From G963720515 sp963720515 (GTDB lineage Bacteria; Actinomycetota; Thermoleophilia; Gaiellales; Gaiellaceae), in contig OY970397.1 in assembly GCA_963720515.1 (NCBI GenBank), forward strand, positions 1,364,001 to 1,428,000: a DNA stretch of 64,000 nt, read 5' to 3'. This document shows positions 47,946-56,747 of this stretch, piece by piece (within the stretch, counting starts at the first letter, position 1; each line of letters begins with the position of its first letter). The notes beneath the pieces are model-generated. The model did no database searches and was not told the origin of the DNA. It worked only from the letters and a program-made list of their open reading frames with translations. The translations under genes were made by a program, and so were the position numbers.

Positions 47946-49166
47946 GTGATCGAAGTGAAGGTTCCCGCGCCCGCCCAGCTCGACTCGCACGGCTCGCCGA
48001 ACGGCCCGCTCGCGCTGCGGACTACGGGCGAGGTCGAGGCCGCGAAGGCCGAGCTCGAGGCGATGCCGTGGCGCCGGCTCGACCCGGTGCCGGACTATGC
48101 GCTCGCCGTCGTTCGCTCACGACCGGAGGTCGTCGGGCCCTACGTCGAGATCCTTCCCTCCCCCGGTGGGGAGAGGATCGTGTTCGTCGGGCGGCTCGAG
48201 GACGTACCTCTCGAAGTCGCGGTCGGGTACCGGACGCTCTACCGCCCGGTCGCGCGCGCGATCACCCTCGTTCACGGCGGGGTTCACGGCGCGGATTCGC
48301 CTGCCGCGGCCGCAACGCTCCTCGAGCGTCTGCGCGAGGCGCTCGCGAACGGCGAAGCGGACGTGGTCTCGTTCCCCGCGATCCCGGTCGGCTCCGCCCT
48401 CCACGCGGCCGCGACTGCCGTCCCCTGGCCGCTCCGGAACCACTACGCGCGACGGAGCACGCACTGGACTCTGCGGTTGCCCGACTCCTACGACGAGTTC
48501 CTCCGGTCGCGCTCGAAGAAGACGCGGGAGAACGTGCGCGTCTACCGCAACCGGTTGCACCGGGACCACGGGGACGATCTGTCGCTCCGGGTCTACCGGG
48601 AGCCCGACGAGCTCGAGGAGTTCCTCGTTGCCGCCGAGACGGTCGCGGTGAAGACCTACCAGCGCGGCCTCGGCGCCGCGCTCGCGGACACGGTCGAGGA
48701 GCGGGCGCTCACCGGTCTCGCGTTCGAGCGGGGTTGGTTCCGCGGCTGGGTCTTGTCGGCCGGCGATCGGCCGATCGCGTTCTGGTCGGGAGCCGGCTTC
48801 AACGGCACGTTCTTCGTGGGGACGCCCGGTTACGACCCCGCATTCGCCGAGTACAGCCTCGGCACGTACCTCCTACTGCGCGTGATCGAGGATCTGATCG
48901 CGGATCCGACGGTCGACGTCCTCGACTACGGCCAGGGCGAATCGGAGTACAAGCGCCGGTTCGGGAGCGAGTCGTGGGAGGAGGAGGACGTCCTCATCTT
49001 CGCCCGCACGGTTCGCGGCATCCGGATGAACGTCGTCCGCACGTCGATCGGCGGCACGGTGGCCCTCGGGCGCGGCATGGCCGCCCGAACCGGTCTCGGG
49101 CCCCGGCTCAAGCGGCGCTGGCGGCGCCGGCTCGCGCGCTCGAGCGCAACCTCCACGATCGGCTAG
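47946..49166 (+). CDS. GNAT-family acyltransferase, CelD/BcsL-like
   Basis: 406 residues. C-terminal double GNAT-like domain: RSRSKKTRENVRVYRNRLHR, FLVAAETVAVKTYQRGLGAA, RGWVLSAGDRPIAFWSGAGF, AEYSLGTYLLLRVIEDLIAD and VLDYGQGESEYKRRFGSESW are the signatures of the group often annotated as cellulose-biosynthesis acetyltransferases. It probably N- or O-acylates a sugar nucleotide or glycan. The polar N-terminal ~120 residues are not assigned. It is the first gene of a rightward set with the sugar transferase and GT2 genes. Confidence 0.82.
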   Translation: MIEVKVPAPAQLDSHGSPNGPLALRTTGEVEAAKAELEAMPWRRLDPVPDYALAVVRSRPEVVGPYVEILPSPGGERIVFVGRLEDVPLEVAVGYRTLYRPVARAITLVHGGVHGADSPAAAATLLERLREALANGEADVVSFPAIPVGSALHAAATAVPWPLRNHYARRSTHWTLRLPDSYDEFLRSRSKKTRENVRVYRNRLHRDHGDDLSLRVYREPDELEEFLVAAETVAVKTYQRGLGAALADTVEERALTGLAFERGWFRGWVLSAGDRPIAFWSGAGFNGTFFVGTPGYDPAFAEYSLGTYLLLRVIEDLIADPTVDVLDYGQGESEYKRRFGSESWEEEDVLIFARTVRGIRMNVVRTSIGGTVALGRGMAARTGLGPRLKRRWRRRLARSSATSTIG

Positions 49167-49254
49167 GTGCCCGCCGCGCGGGCGGTTTCTCGGTTCTGGC
49201 CTGTTGCAGCGACCTCCGGACTCGTAGGCTCGGTGGCGTGGATTTCTTGCGCGC

Positions 49255-50748
49255 ATGCGGATTTCTCGGGACTCGCCGGCGATGAGCACCGGCGTCGAGC
49301 AGGTCATCCCGGCGACGAGGACGGCGTCCCGGCGCGCGCGGCGTCTCGGCCGCGGCCGCACCTGGATTCTGGCCACCGGTGACGTGCTCGCCCTCGTCTT
49401 CGCGTACGCGCTCACCTACCTGGCGGCCGCCTGGCTGGGACCGCTCCCGCCGGTGTCGGCGCCGACCTGGTTCCTCGTCGTCCTCGCCCTGACGGCCGTC
49501 CCGGTCTGGCTCGCCGTCTTCACCGGCTACCACCTGTACGAGAACGACGCGCTCAAGATCTCCGTCTCGAGCTTCGACGAGGTACGCGACATCTTCCACG
49601 CCATGCTCGCCGGCTCGCTTGGATACCTGATCCTGTCGCAGGGCGTCCGCTTCCTCTTCGACTGGTGGGTCTACACGGCCGTCGAGGCGGCGCTCTTCGC
49701 CGCCGCGGCGCTCGTGCTCGTCCCGGTCACACGCGGTTCGATCCGCAGCTGGATCTTCCCCCGCGTGATGGAGCGCCGGCGGACGCTGATCGTCGGCGGC
49801 GGGGCCGAGGCGCGGCTCGTCCACCGCAAGCTCACCACGCATCCCGAGTACGGACTCGACGTGGTCGGTTTCCTCGCGGCGAACGACGAGGACGTGCCCG
49901 GCGCGATGCTCGGCGCCTCGGGCGATATCGCGCGCATCGTCGACGAGCACGAGATCGACCGAGTCCTGCTCGCGTCCTCGATCGCCGACCACGAGGAGAT
50001 GCTCGACCTCCTTCGCACGGCGCGGCGACCGGACGTCCAGATCTCGATCGTGCCGCGCTACAACGAGATCTTCACCTCGCATGCGACTCTCGACGACATC
50101 GAGGGCATGCCGGTCGTCACGCTGCCGCCGCTGCGGCTGGGACGCAGCTCGCGGCTCCTCAAGCGCTCATTCGACGTCTGCGCGTCGGGGGCCGCCCTCG
50201 CGCTGCTCGCGCCCGTCCTGGGCGTCGTGGCGCTCGTCGTGCGGCTCGACAGCCCCGGCCCCGCGTTCTACCGGCAGAAGCGCCGCGGACGAGGCGGCTC
50301 GACCTTCGAGATCGTCAAGTTCCGGTCGATGAACACCGGCGCCGAGGACAAGCGCGACGAGCTGCTCCACATGAACGAGGTCGACGGGCCGCTGTTCAAG
50401 ATCAAGGGTCGCGACCCGCGCGTGACGCGCGTCGGCGCCTTCCTGCGCCGGACGAGCATCGACGAGCTTCCCCAGCTCTGGAACGTCGTTCGCGGCGACA
50501 TGAGCCTCGTCGGGCCGCGGCCGTTCGTCGTGCACGAGGCCGACCAGATCACCGGCTGGGCGAGCAAGCGCCTCGACATGACTCCCGGGATCACGGGCCT
50601 CTGGCAGGTGCTCGGGCGCAACGACATCCCGTTCGACGAGATGACGAAGCTCGACTACGTCTACGTCACGAACTGGTCCCTCTGGTGGGACCTCAAGATC
50701 CTCTGCCAGACGATTCCGGTCGTCCTCGGCAAGCGCGGAGCGTATTAG
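49255..50748 (+). CDS. undecaprenyl-phosphate sugar phosphotransferase (initiating)
   Basis: 497 residues, intact. Five N-terminal helices. Rossmann segment RTLIVGGGAEARLVHRKLTT. Membrane hairpin LLKRSFDVCASGAALALLAP. Catalytic domain with FEIVKFRSMNTGAEDKRDEL, RRTSIDELPQLWNVVRGDMS, LVGPRPFV, TPGITGLWQVLGRNDIPFDE and terminal GKRGAY. Starts glycan assembly on undecaprenyl phosphate. Same architecture as 11050-12493 but clearly divergent, so the two loci likely start different polymers. The ATG at 49255 is taken; 49282 is possible. Confidence 0.92.
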   Translation: MRISRDSPAMSTGVEQVIPATRTASRRARRLGRGRTWILATGDVLALVFAYALTYLAAAWLGPLPPVSAPTWFLVVLALTAVPVWLAVFTGYHLYENDALKISVSSFDEVRDIFHAMLAGSLGYLILSQGVRFLFDWWVYTAVEAALFAAAALVLVPVTRGSIRSWIFPRVMERRRTLIVGGGAEARLVHRKLTTHPEYGLDVVGFLAANDEDVPGAMLGASGDIARIVDEHEIDRVLLASSIADHEEMLDLLRTARRPDVQISIVPRYNEIFTSHATLDDIEGMPVVTLPPLRLGRSSRLLKRSFDVCASGAALALLAPVLGVVALVVRLDSPGPAFYRQKRRGRGGSTFEIVKFRSMNTGAEDKRDELLHMNEVDGPLFKIKGRDPRVTRVGAFLRRTSIDELPQLWNVVRGDMSLVGPRPFVVHEADQITGWASKRLDMTPGITGLWQVLGRNDIPFDEMTKLDYVYVTNWSLWWDLKILCQTIPVVLGKRGAY

Positions 50749-50753
50749 GCCCC

Positions 50754-51830
50754 ATGAGCGCGGGAACGGCCGAGGAGCCCAGTCCGGGCGCGCGTCCCGA
50801 CCGGGTCTCGGTCCTCATCGCGACTCGGGACCGGGCGACCAGCCTCCGCGAGACCCTCAAGTCCCTCGCCTCGGTGACGGTTCCCGCCGGCGTGGAAACG
50901 CAGGTGGTCGTGATCGACAACGGATCGACGGACGAGACCAGCGACGTGGTCGCCGAGTTCGCCCGCCGCGTCGACATGGATGTCGTGTCCGTCCTCGTGC
51001 CGACGCCCGGAAAGTGCCGCGCACTGAACGTGGGACTCGAGCGTGCCGTCGGCGACGTCCTCCTGTTCGCGGACGACGACGTCCGCTTCCCCCGAGACTG
51101 GATCGACGGCATGTCACGGCCGATCCGCGAGGGGCGCGCGGACACCGTGCAGGGAGGCGTGCGCTGGTCGCCCGAGCTCCTGCGCATGAGCGGCGCGACA
51201 CCCTTCGTCGCTTCGGTGGTCGCCTCCACCGAGCACAAGTCGTCCGACGAGCTCGAGAACGGCCTCATCGGCGCCAACATGGCTGTGTCGCGCCGGGCGT
51301 TCGCGCGCGTCGGCGCCTTCGACGAGGAGCTCGGGCCCGCCGAGCTCGGCGCCGGCGAGGAGACGCTGCTCGCCTGGCAGCTGATCAACGCCGGGGGCCG
51401 ACACCTCGTCCTGCTCGACGTGTCCGTGGAGCACCATTTCGACGCGGCGCGGATCAACCGCCGCTGGCTCCTCCAGAGCGCCGAGCGAAAGGGCCGCAGC
51501 CTGGGCTACATCGACTACCACTGGCGACACGAGACGGTGCACCGTGCACGGCTCGGAATGGCCGTGCTCGCCGCGAAGGAGTTCGTGCGGACGCTCATGA
51601 CGCCCGCGGCCTGGCCTAGCCGGCCCGCGATCCCCGCGTGGAAGTACGCGTACCGCGCCTCTCGTAACCGCCTGCGCCAACTCCGCATCGAGCGCGCCGC
51701 CGGAACTCGCAGGAACTACGCGTACCTCGGCCTGCACAAGCATCCCCGCGCGTACCGGTCGCACCAGCTGGAGAGCGAGCCCGAGTTGGCCGGGCCCGGC
51801 ACCCTCCGCCAGCAGACCCACTCGGCCTAG
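50754..51830 (+). CDS. glycosyltransferase family 2
   Basis: 358 residues, GT-A. VSVLIATRDRATSLRETLKS, VVVIDNGSTDETSDVVAEFA, PGKCRALNVGLERAVGDVLL, DxD in LFADDDVRFP, ENGLIGANMAVSRRAFARVG and FDEELGPAELGAGEETLLAW. Starts 5 nt after the sugar transferase stop, so it is cotranscribed and may add the second sugar. The C-terminal ~60 residues are basic. The stop directly abuts the convergent giant gene (TAGCTA). Confidence 0.9.
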   Translation: MSAGTAEEPSPGARPDRVSVLIATRDRATSLRETLKSLASVTVPAGVETQVVVIDNGSTDETSDVVAEFARRVDMDVVSVLVPTPGKCRALNVGLERAVGDVLLFADDDVRFPRDWIDGMSRPIREGRADTVQGGVRWSPELLRMSGATPFVASVVASTEHKSSDELENGLIGANMAVSRRAFARVGAFDEELGPAELGAGEETLLAWQLINAGGRHLVLLDVSVEHHFDAARINRRWLLQSAERKGRSLGYIDYHWRHETVHRARLGMAVLAAKEFVRTLMTPAAWPSRPAIPAWKYAYRASRNRLRQLRIERAAGTRRNYAYLGLHKHPRAYRSHQLESEPELAGPGTLRQQTHSA

Positions 51831-54800
51831 CTAGCCGTACGTCGCCGTGTACTGGCCGTCCACGGCGTCAAAGAACGCGTACGGGACTCCCTTGATGCTC
51901 TGGATCGTGTAGACGACCTGGCCCTCGGGCCGGGTGAGCGCCGTCAGCGTCCCGCTCGGGCCCTGCGTCGGAAGCATCGCCTGCAGGCCGCGTGCGCCGG
52001 CGGCGGCCTGGACGGTGAAGGTCAGCGTCCGGTTGCTCCAGCCAATCGAGCGGAACGCCGACGAGTCGCGGCCGTCGAGCCAGGTGAGCATCTGCTTCGC
52101 GCTCACGATCGGAACCGACCGGGCCTGCGCCGCCGCCACGATCGCGTCCGAGTCCGGGTGCTCTGCGTGGTCGGTGTGCATGTTGGCAGTGAAGACCCCG
52201 TAGTAGCCCTCGGGGCCGAGCGCCTTGTCCAGGAGCGAGGTGACCGTCGACGGGATGTTCTGGCCGGACTCGTCCGTCATCTGGGTCGCCGCCTGCCACA
52301 CGTCGATCGCCGTGCCGTCGCTGTCGGCGAAGCGCATCGGGATGCCGGAGCCGGTCATGAAGCCAGGCTTCGCCCCGATCCACGACCCGGGGTAGTGGTA
52401 GTAGTTCGTGTCGAGCCGGATCCCGCGCTGGAGCTCGATCTTCGGCTCGGAGGCCCAGTCGCTCCACGCCACGCAGTGCGTCCGGTTCGAGACCGGCGCC
52501 GGGACGCTCGTGTACTTCGACGCGAAGTCGCTCAGCTGCTGGTTGAACGCGTTACCCAGGGTGGTGGGCGTCCAGTTCTGGCAGTCCGTCGTGACGTGCA
52601 CCGCCACCTCGAACCCGGCGGCGGTGTAGGACGCCGCCTGCGCGTTCGTGAGCGGGGAGTTCGGATAGATGTACGACGTGCTGCGGACGCATTCCCACTC
52701 GACCACGGAGCAGCCCGCGGGGCTGTACGACATGTAGCGGTCGAACCGGCCTGCGGTTCCTCCGTTCGCGTGGTCGTCGCCGGTCATCACGATCGCGGCC
52801 TTCTCGCCCCGCGGCAGGTACCAGAAGCGCGGGACCGGGTGCCGGTCGGCCATGACGTACTCGATCATGTTCACGAGGAGCCGCTGCTGCTCGTCGGCCT
52901 GCGGGATCGCGATGCGGCTCGTGTCGACCCAGTCGGTCGCGGTGCCGCCGAAGAAGAGGTCGTCCGAGCGGATCGGCGTCACGCCGTCGCGGTCCTGGCC
53001 GACCCAGGACGGGTTGCCCTGGCGCGTCTGGACGACGGACTTCGCGAGGTCGTAGGTGAATGCTGCCGCCTGTCCTCCGTTCGGGCCGACGCTGTTCACC
53101 GTGACGGCCGGGTTGGACGTGGCCGCCGTGGCGCTCGAGTACAGGGTGGCGACCGGCCGCGCGCCGAACAGGACGTACCGGTCGGCCGCTCCGTGGAACT
53201 GGATCGTCGAGCCGACGATGCCGGCGCCCGGCGCGCTCGAGGTGTCGATCTTGAGGTACTTGTTCGTGACGGTGCCGCTGGCGTCGAGGAGGCCGAGCAG
53301 GCTTGCGATGTCCGCGTCGGGCCGGAAGGCGATGAGGTTGCCGCCGCCCTGGACCCAGGTCGTGAGCACGCCGACCTGCGTCTGCGTCAGTGAGGTCTCT
53401 CCCAGGAGGACGACGTCGAACTGGCCGAGCAGGCCGGCCGTCATGAGCGACAGCCCGACGTTCGTGAAGGGCATGCCCTCGGCGCGGAGGATCTGGCCCA
53501 CGTAGCCCGCGTACGGGTTGCCCGGGACGTCGACGACGAGGATCGGGGGCGCGACAGCCTCGGTCGAGAACGTCCACGTCCGCGAGGCGGAGAGCGCGTT
53601 TCCGGCCACGTCGCGGATCCGGGTCCCGGTCGTCCCGCCCACGAGCGTCGCCGTGTAGGTGGCGCCGAACTGGAGCGCCTGGGTCGGGGTCAGGGTCGTG
53701 GTGGCGTTCACCGCATCGTACGTCACGGTCGCCGGAACCGCGACGCCGCCGGGCCCCGTGAGCGTGAACGTGGAGGTGGTCACGCTCGTCGCGTCGAGGG
53801 GCTCGTCGAACGTCGCCTTCACCGGTGCACCGACGTTCACGTTCGTCGCCGCCTGCGCCGGCTTGGTCGTGGCGACGTGCGGCGGGTTCTTGTCGGTGGC
53901 AACCGGGGTCGCCATGTCCGTCTTGATCTCGGCGGTCGAGAGGACGCGCCGATACACGCGCACATCGTCGATCCGGCCGGCGAACCACTCGTTCGGCCAG
54001 ATGGCGTTCCCGCCGATCCGCAACGGCCCGGAGGACTGCACGAGCGAGCCCGGCGCGGCGCGCGACGCGACCTGCGCGCCGTTCACGTAGAGGCGTTGCG
54101 TGGCGCCGTCGTAGGTCGCGGCGAGGTGCGTCCAGGCCCCGGTCTGGAGGGCCTTCGTCCCCCGGAGCTCGCTCTCCGCGCCGGTGAAGACGCTCGTCGA
54201 GGGGTACGTGGTCGCGGAGCTCGCGAAGAGCGTGTACACGAGGTTGTTCGTGTGCTCCTTGAAGAGGACCGTGCGCCAGTTCGTCCCGACCTCGGTCGGC
54301 ATCACCCAGGCCTCGAGGGTCATCGCGTTCGTGAGGTCGAGCGAGGCGCTGTCGGGAACGGTGACCCAATCGTTTGTCCCGTCGAAGGTGGCCGCCGTGC
54401 CGAACTTGCCGGCTCCCCATCCGACGCCGGAGAGCGTGCCCGTGTTGCCGTTGCCCGAGTCGTCCGAGGCGGTCGCGCCCATCCCCTCGTTGAACGAGAA
54501 GGCGGCGACGAGGCCGTTCGGCTGCGTGGTTGAGTTCTGCACCGTGACGGCGACCGGCGCGGACGTCGTCACGTTGCCCGAGCGGTCGCGCGCGACGGCG
54601 CGAAGCGTGTGCGCGCCGTTCGAGACCGTCCGTGCATCCCAGAGCGCGGTGAACGGCGGCGCGGTCACCTCGGGGCCGGCAGAGGCGCCGTCGACCGTGA
54701 ACCTGACGCCGGCCACCTCGTCGTCGTCCTGCGCGCTCGCACTGAGCGCGACCGTGTTCGCGAGCGTCGCACCGGCAGCCGGCTCGAGGAGCGCCACCGT

Positions 54801-56747
54801 CGGCGGGATCGTGTCGCATGACGTCGTCGTCGCCTGGCGGTACGCGTACGCCGAGACGTTCCCGGCCGGGTCGAAGGCGGCGACGCCGACCTGGTGCTGC
54901 ACGCCGCAGGAGAGGCCCGTCAACGTCTTCGTCGTCGCCGTCGTCGTCCCGGCAGCGACGCCGTCGGCGATCAGCCGGTAGCCGGACACGTGGATGTTGT
55001 CGGACGACGCATCCCAGGAGAGCGTCACCGTGTCGACGCCCGTGTCGTCGACGCGGGGGTTGCCCGGGACCGAGGGCGCCTCGGTGTCCGGCGGCGCAAC
55101 GCCGGTGGCCATGTCGAACCGGATCTCGCCGACCGAGAGGGCGTGGTCGTAGATGCGGACCTCGTCCACGACGCCGTCGAAGAACCCGGTTGCCGGGGAG
55201 CCGTACGCGCCGATCCGCCAGGTATCGGAGTCGCCCATGTTCCCGGTGAAGGGCCTGCTCGCGACCTGGACGCCGTCGACGAAGAACCGCGCGACCGCGC
55301 CGTTGTACGTCGCCGCGACGTGCTCCCATTGGCCGACGACCGGTGCGTGACCGGAGTCGAGGTAGTCGTCGAGCGAGCCCTTCCCGAGCGTGAGCCGGTA
55401 GCGGCCGGCGAGGTGGTCGGCCCAGAGCATCGGGCCGCCGTTCGTGCCCGCGACCCACGAGCCCAGGACCGCGGCATCCGGCTTGGAGCCGCTCTTCTTG
55501 ACCCATGCCTCGTACGTGAAGCCCGTCTTGTAGAAGGTGCCGAGCGCGGGAAGGTCGACCCGGTCGCTGGTCCCGTTCAGGGAGAGCGCCGAGCCGACGC
55601 GGCCGCTCACCCACGAGCCGCCGGCGATCGTCCCGGTCCGGTCGAGCCCCGACGAGTCGACGGCCGTCGAGCCCTCCCCCTCGTCGAACGCGTATGCGGC
55701 GACCAGGCCCGTGGGCTGCGTACAGGCGTCGGTGTCGGCCGAGAGCGTGACGCGCGGGGACGTGTTCCCGGCGGCGTCGTAGGCCTCGACCGCGAGGGTG
55801 TACGACGCGGCGCATTCGAGGTTGGCGAAGGTGTACGTCGTCGCCTGCGTCGTGCCCACCGCGACGCCCTCGCGGAAGAGCCGGTAGCCGGCGACGCCGG
55901 TGTCGTCGGTCGCCGCCTCCCACGCAGTGGAGATCTGCTTGGGGCCGGATCCGGTCCGGGCGAATGCCGTCGGCGCGGACGGCGGGGTCGTGTCCTGCTC
56001 GAGGAGCGGCGAGGCCATGTCCGCCTGGATGTCCGCAGGCGAGAGGGCGCGGTCATAGACGCGCACCTCGTCGATGGCGCCGTCGTAGAAGCCCGCCGGG
56101 CCCGGGCCGTAGGCCCCGACCCGCCACGTGTTCGAGTCGCCCACGTTGCCGGTGAAGGCCTTGCTCGCCGTCTCGACGCCGTCCACGTAGAAGCGAGCCA
56201 CGGCCCCGTCGTACGTCGCAGCCAGGTGGTGCCACTGGCCAGCAACCGGGGTCTGTCCCGAGTCGAGATAGTCGGAGACCGCGCCCTGGTTGAGCGTGAG
56301 CCGGTAGCGGCCCGCAAGATGGTCGACCCAGATCATCGGGCCGCCGTTGTCGGCGCCGACCCAACTCCCCAGGACGGTGACGTCGCTCGCCGCGATACGC
56401 GGCTTCACCCAGGCCTCGAGCGTGAACCCGGTCTTGTAGAAGGTCCCGAGCCCGGGAAGGTCGACGCGCGCGGACGAGCCGTTCAGCGAGGCGGCCGATC
56501 CGTAGCGCCCGGCCGTCCAGGCGGCGCCGCCCGCGAGGGTGCCGTCACGTCCTTGCCCGGACGCGTCGACTGCCGTCAGGCCGGCGCCTTCGTCAAATGC
56601 ATACGCCGCGACGAGCCCAGGCGCGGCGCCCTGAGCGACCGCACCGCCGCCGAGCGCAAGCACGGCCGCGGCGGCGATCGCGCACGCCACGGCCGAAGGC
56701 CGCGAAGGGCGGCCGGACGCCGCGCGACGCAAGGTGCCCATCGCCAT
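51831..56747 (-). CDS. giant secreted LamG/FN3/Ig protein with C-terminal deacetylase-like module (1638 aa)
   Basis: Signal peptide (VACAIAAAAVLALGGGAVAQ). Then LamG 1 (~56640-56040), FN3, LamG 2 (~55690-55110), FN3, an Ig-like domain (TIPPTVALLEPAAGATLANT), LamG 3 (~54520-53920), and a Big_5-like domain (NVNVGAPVKATFDEPLDATS). The last ~570 residues form the shared module: a Rossmann/GATase1-like part (PPILVVDVPGNPYAGYVGQI, VVLLGET, VQGGGNLIAFRPD) and a polysaccharide-deacetylase-like part (FWYLPRGEKAAIVMTGDDHA, SNRTHCVAWSDWASEPKIEL, GIRLDTNYYHYPGSW, FTANMHTDH). Likely binds polysaccharide and may deacetylate or hydrolyse it. ATG 56747 overlaps the upstream TAA (TAATG), so it is coupled to its paralogue. 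Confidence 0.82.
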   Translation of the reverse strand: MAMGTLRRAASGRPSRPSAVACAIAAAAVLALGGGAVAQGAAPGLVAAYAFDEGAGLTAVDASGQGRDGTLAGGAAWTAGRYGSAASLNGSSARVDLPGLGTFYKTGFTLEAWVKPRIAASDVTVLGSWVGADNGGPMIWVDHLAGRYRLTLNQGAVSDYLDSGQTPVAGQWHHLAATYDGAVARFYVDGVETASKAFTGNVGDSNTWRVGAYGPGPAGFYDGAIDEVRVYDRALSPADIQADMASPLLEQDTTPPSAPTAFARTGSGPKQISTAWEAATDDTGVAGYRLFREGVAVGTTQATTYTFANLECAASYTLAVEAYDAAGNTSPRVTLSADTDACTQPTGLVAAYAFDEGEGSTAVDSSGLDRTGTIAGGSWVSGRVGSALSLNGTSDRVDLPALGTFYKTGFTYEAWVKKSGSKPDAAVLGSWVAGTNGGPMLWADHLAGRYRLTLGKGSLDDYLDSGHAPVVGQWEHVAATYNGAVARFFVDGVQVASRPFTGNMGDSDTWRIGAYGSPATGFFDGVVDEVRIYDHALSVGEIRFDMATGVAPPDTEAPSVPGNPRVDDTGVDTVTLSWDASSDNIHVSGYRLIADGVAAGTTTATTKTLTGLSCGVQHQVGVAAFDPAGNVSAYAYRQATTTSCDTIPPTVALLEPAAGATLANTVALSASAQDDDEVAGVRFTVDGASAGPEVTAPPFTALWDARTVSNGAHTLRAVARDRSGNVTTSAPVAVTVQNSTTQPNGLVAAFSFNEGMGATASDDSGNGNTGTLSGVGWGAGKFGTAATFDGTNDWVTVPDSASLDLTNAMTLEAWVMPTEVGTNWRTVLFKEHTNNLVYTLFASSATTYPSTSVFTGAESELRGTKALQTGAWTHLAATYDGATQRLYVNGAQVASRAAPGSLVQSSGPLRIGGNAIWPNEWFAGRIDDVRVYRRVLSTAEIKTDMATPVATDKNPPHVATTKPAQAATNVNVGAPVKATFDEPLDATSVTTSTFTLTGPGGVAVPATVTYDAVNATTTLTPTQALQFGATYTATLVGGTTGTRIRDVAGNALSASRTWTFSTEAVAPPILVVDVPGNPYAGYVGQILRAEGMPFTNVGLSLMTAGLLGQFDVVLLGETSLTQTQVGVLTTWVQGGGNLIAFRPDADIASLLGLLDASGTVTNKYLKIDTSSAPGAGIVGSTIQFHGAADRYVLFGARPVATLYSSATAATSNPAVTVNSVGPNGGQAAAFTYDLAKSVVQTRQGNPSWVGQDRDGVTPIRSDDLFFGGTATDWVDTSRIAIPQADEQQRLLVNMIEYVMADRHPVPRFWYLPRGEKAAIVMTGDDHANGGTAGRFDRYMSYSPAGCSVVEWECVRSTSYIYPNSPLTNAQAASYTAAGFEVAVHVTTDCQNWTPTTLGNAFNQQLSDFASKYTSVPAPVSNRTHCVAWSDWASEPKIELQRGIRLDTNYYHYPGSWIGAKPGFMTGSGIPMRFADSDGTAIDVWQAATQMTDESGQNIPSTVTSLLDKALGPEGYYGVFTANMHTDHAEHPDSDAIVAAAQARSVPIVSAKQMLTWLDGRDSSAFRSIGWSNRTLTFTVQAAAGARGLQAMLPTQGPSGTLTALTRPEGQVVYTIQSIKGVPYAFFDAVDGQYTATYG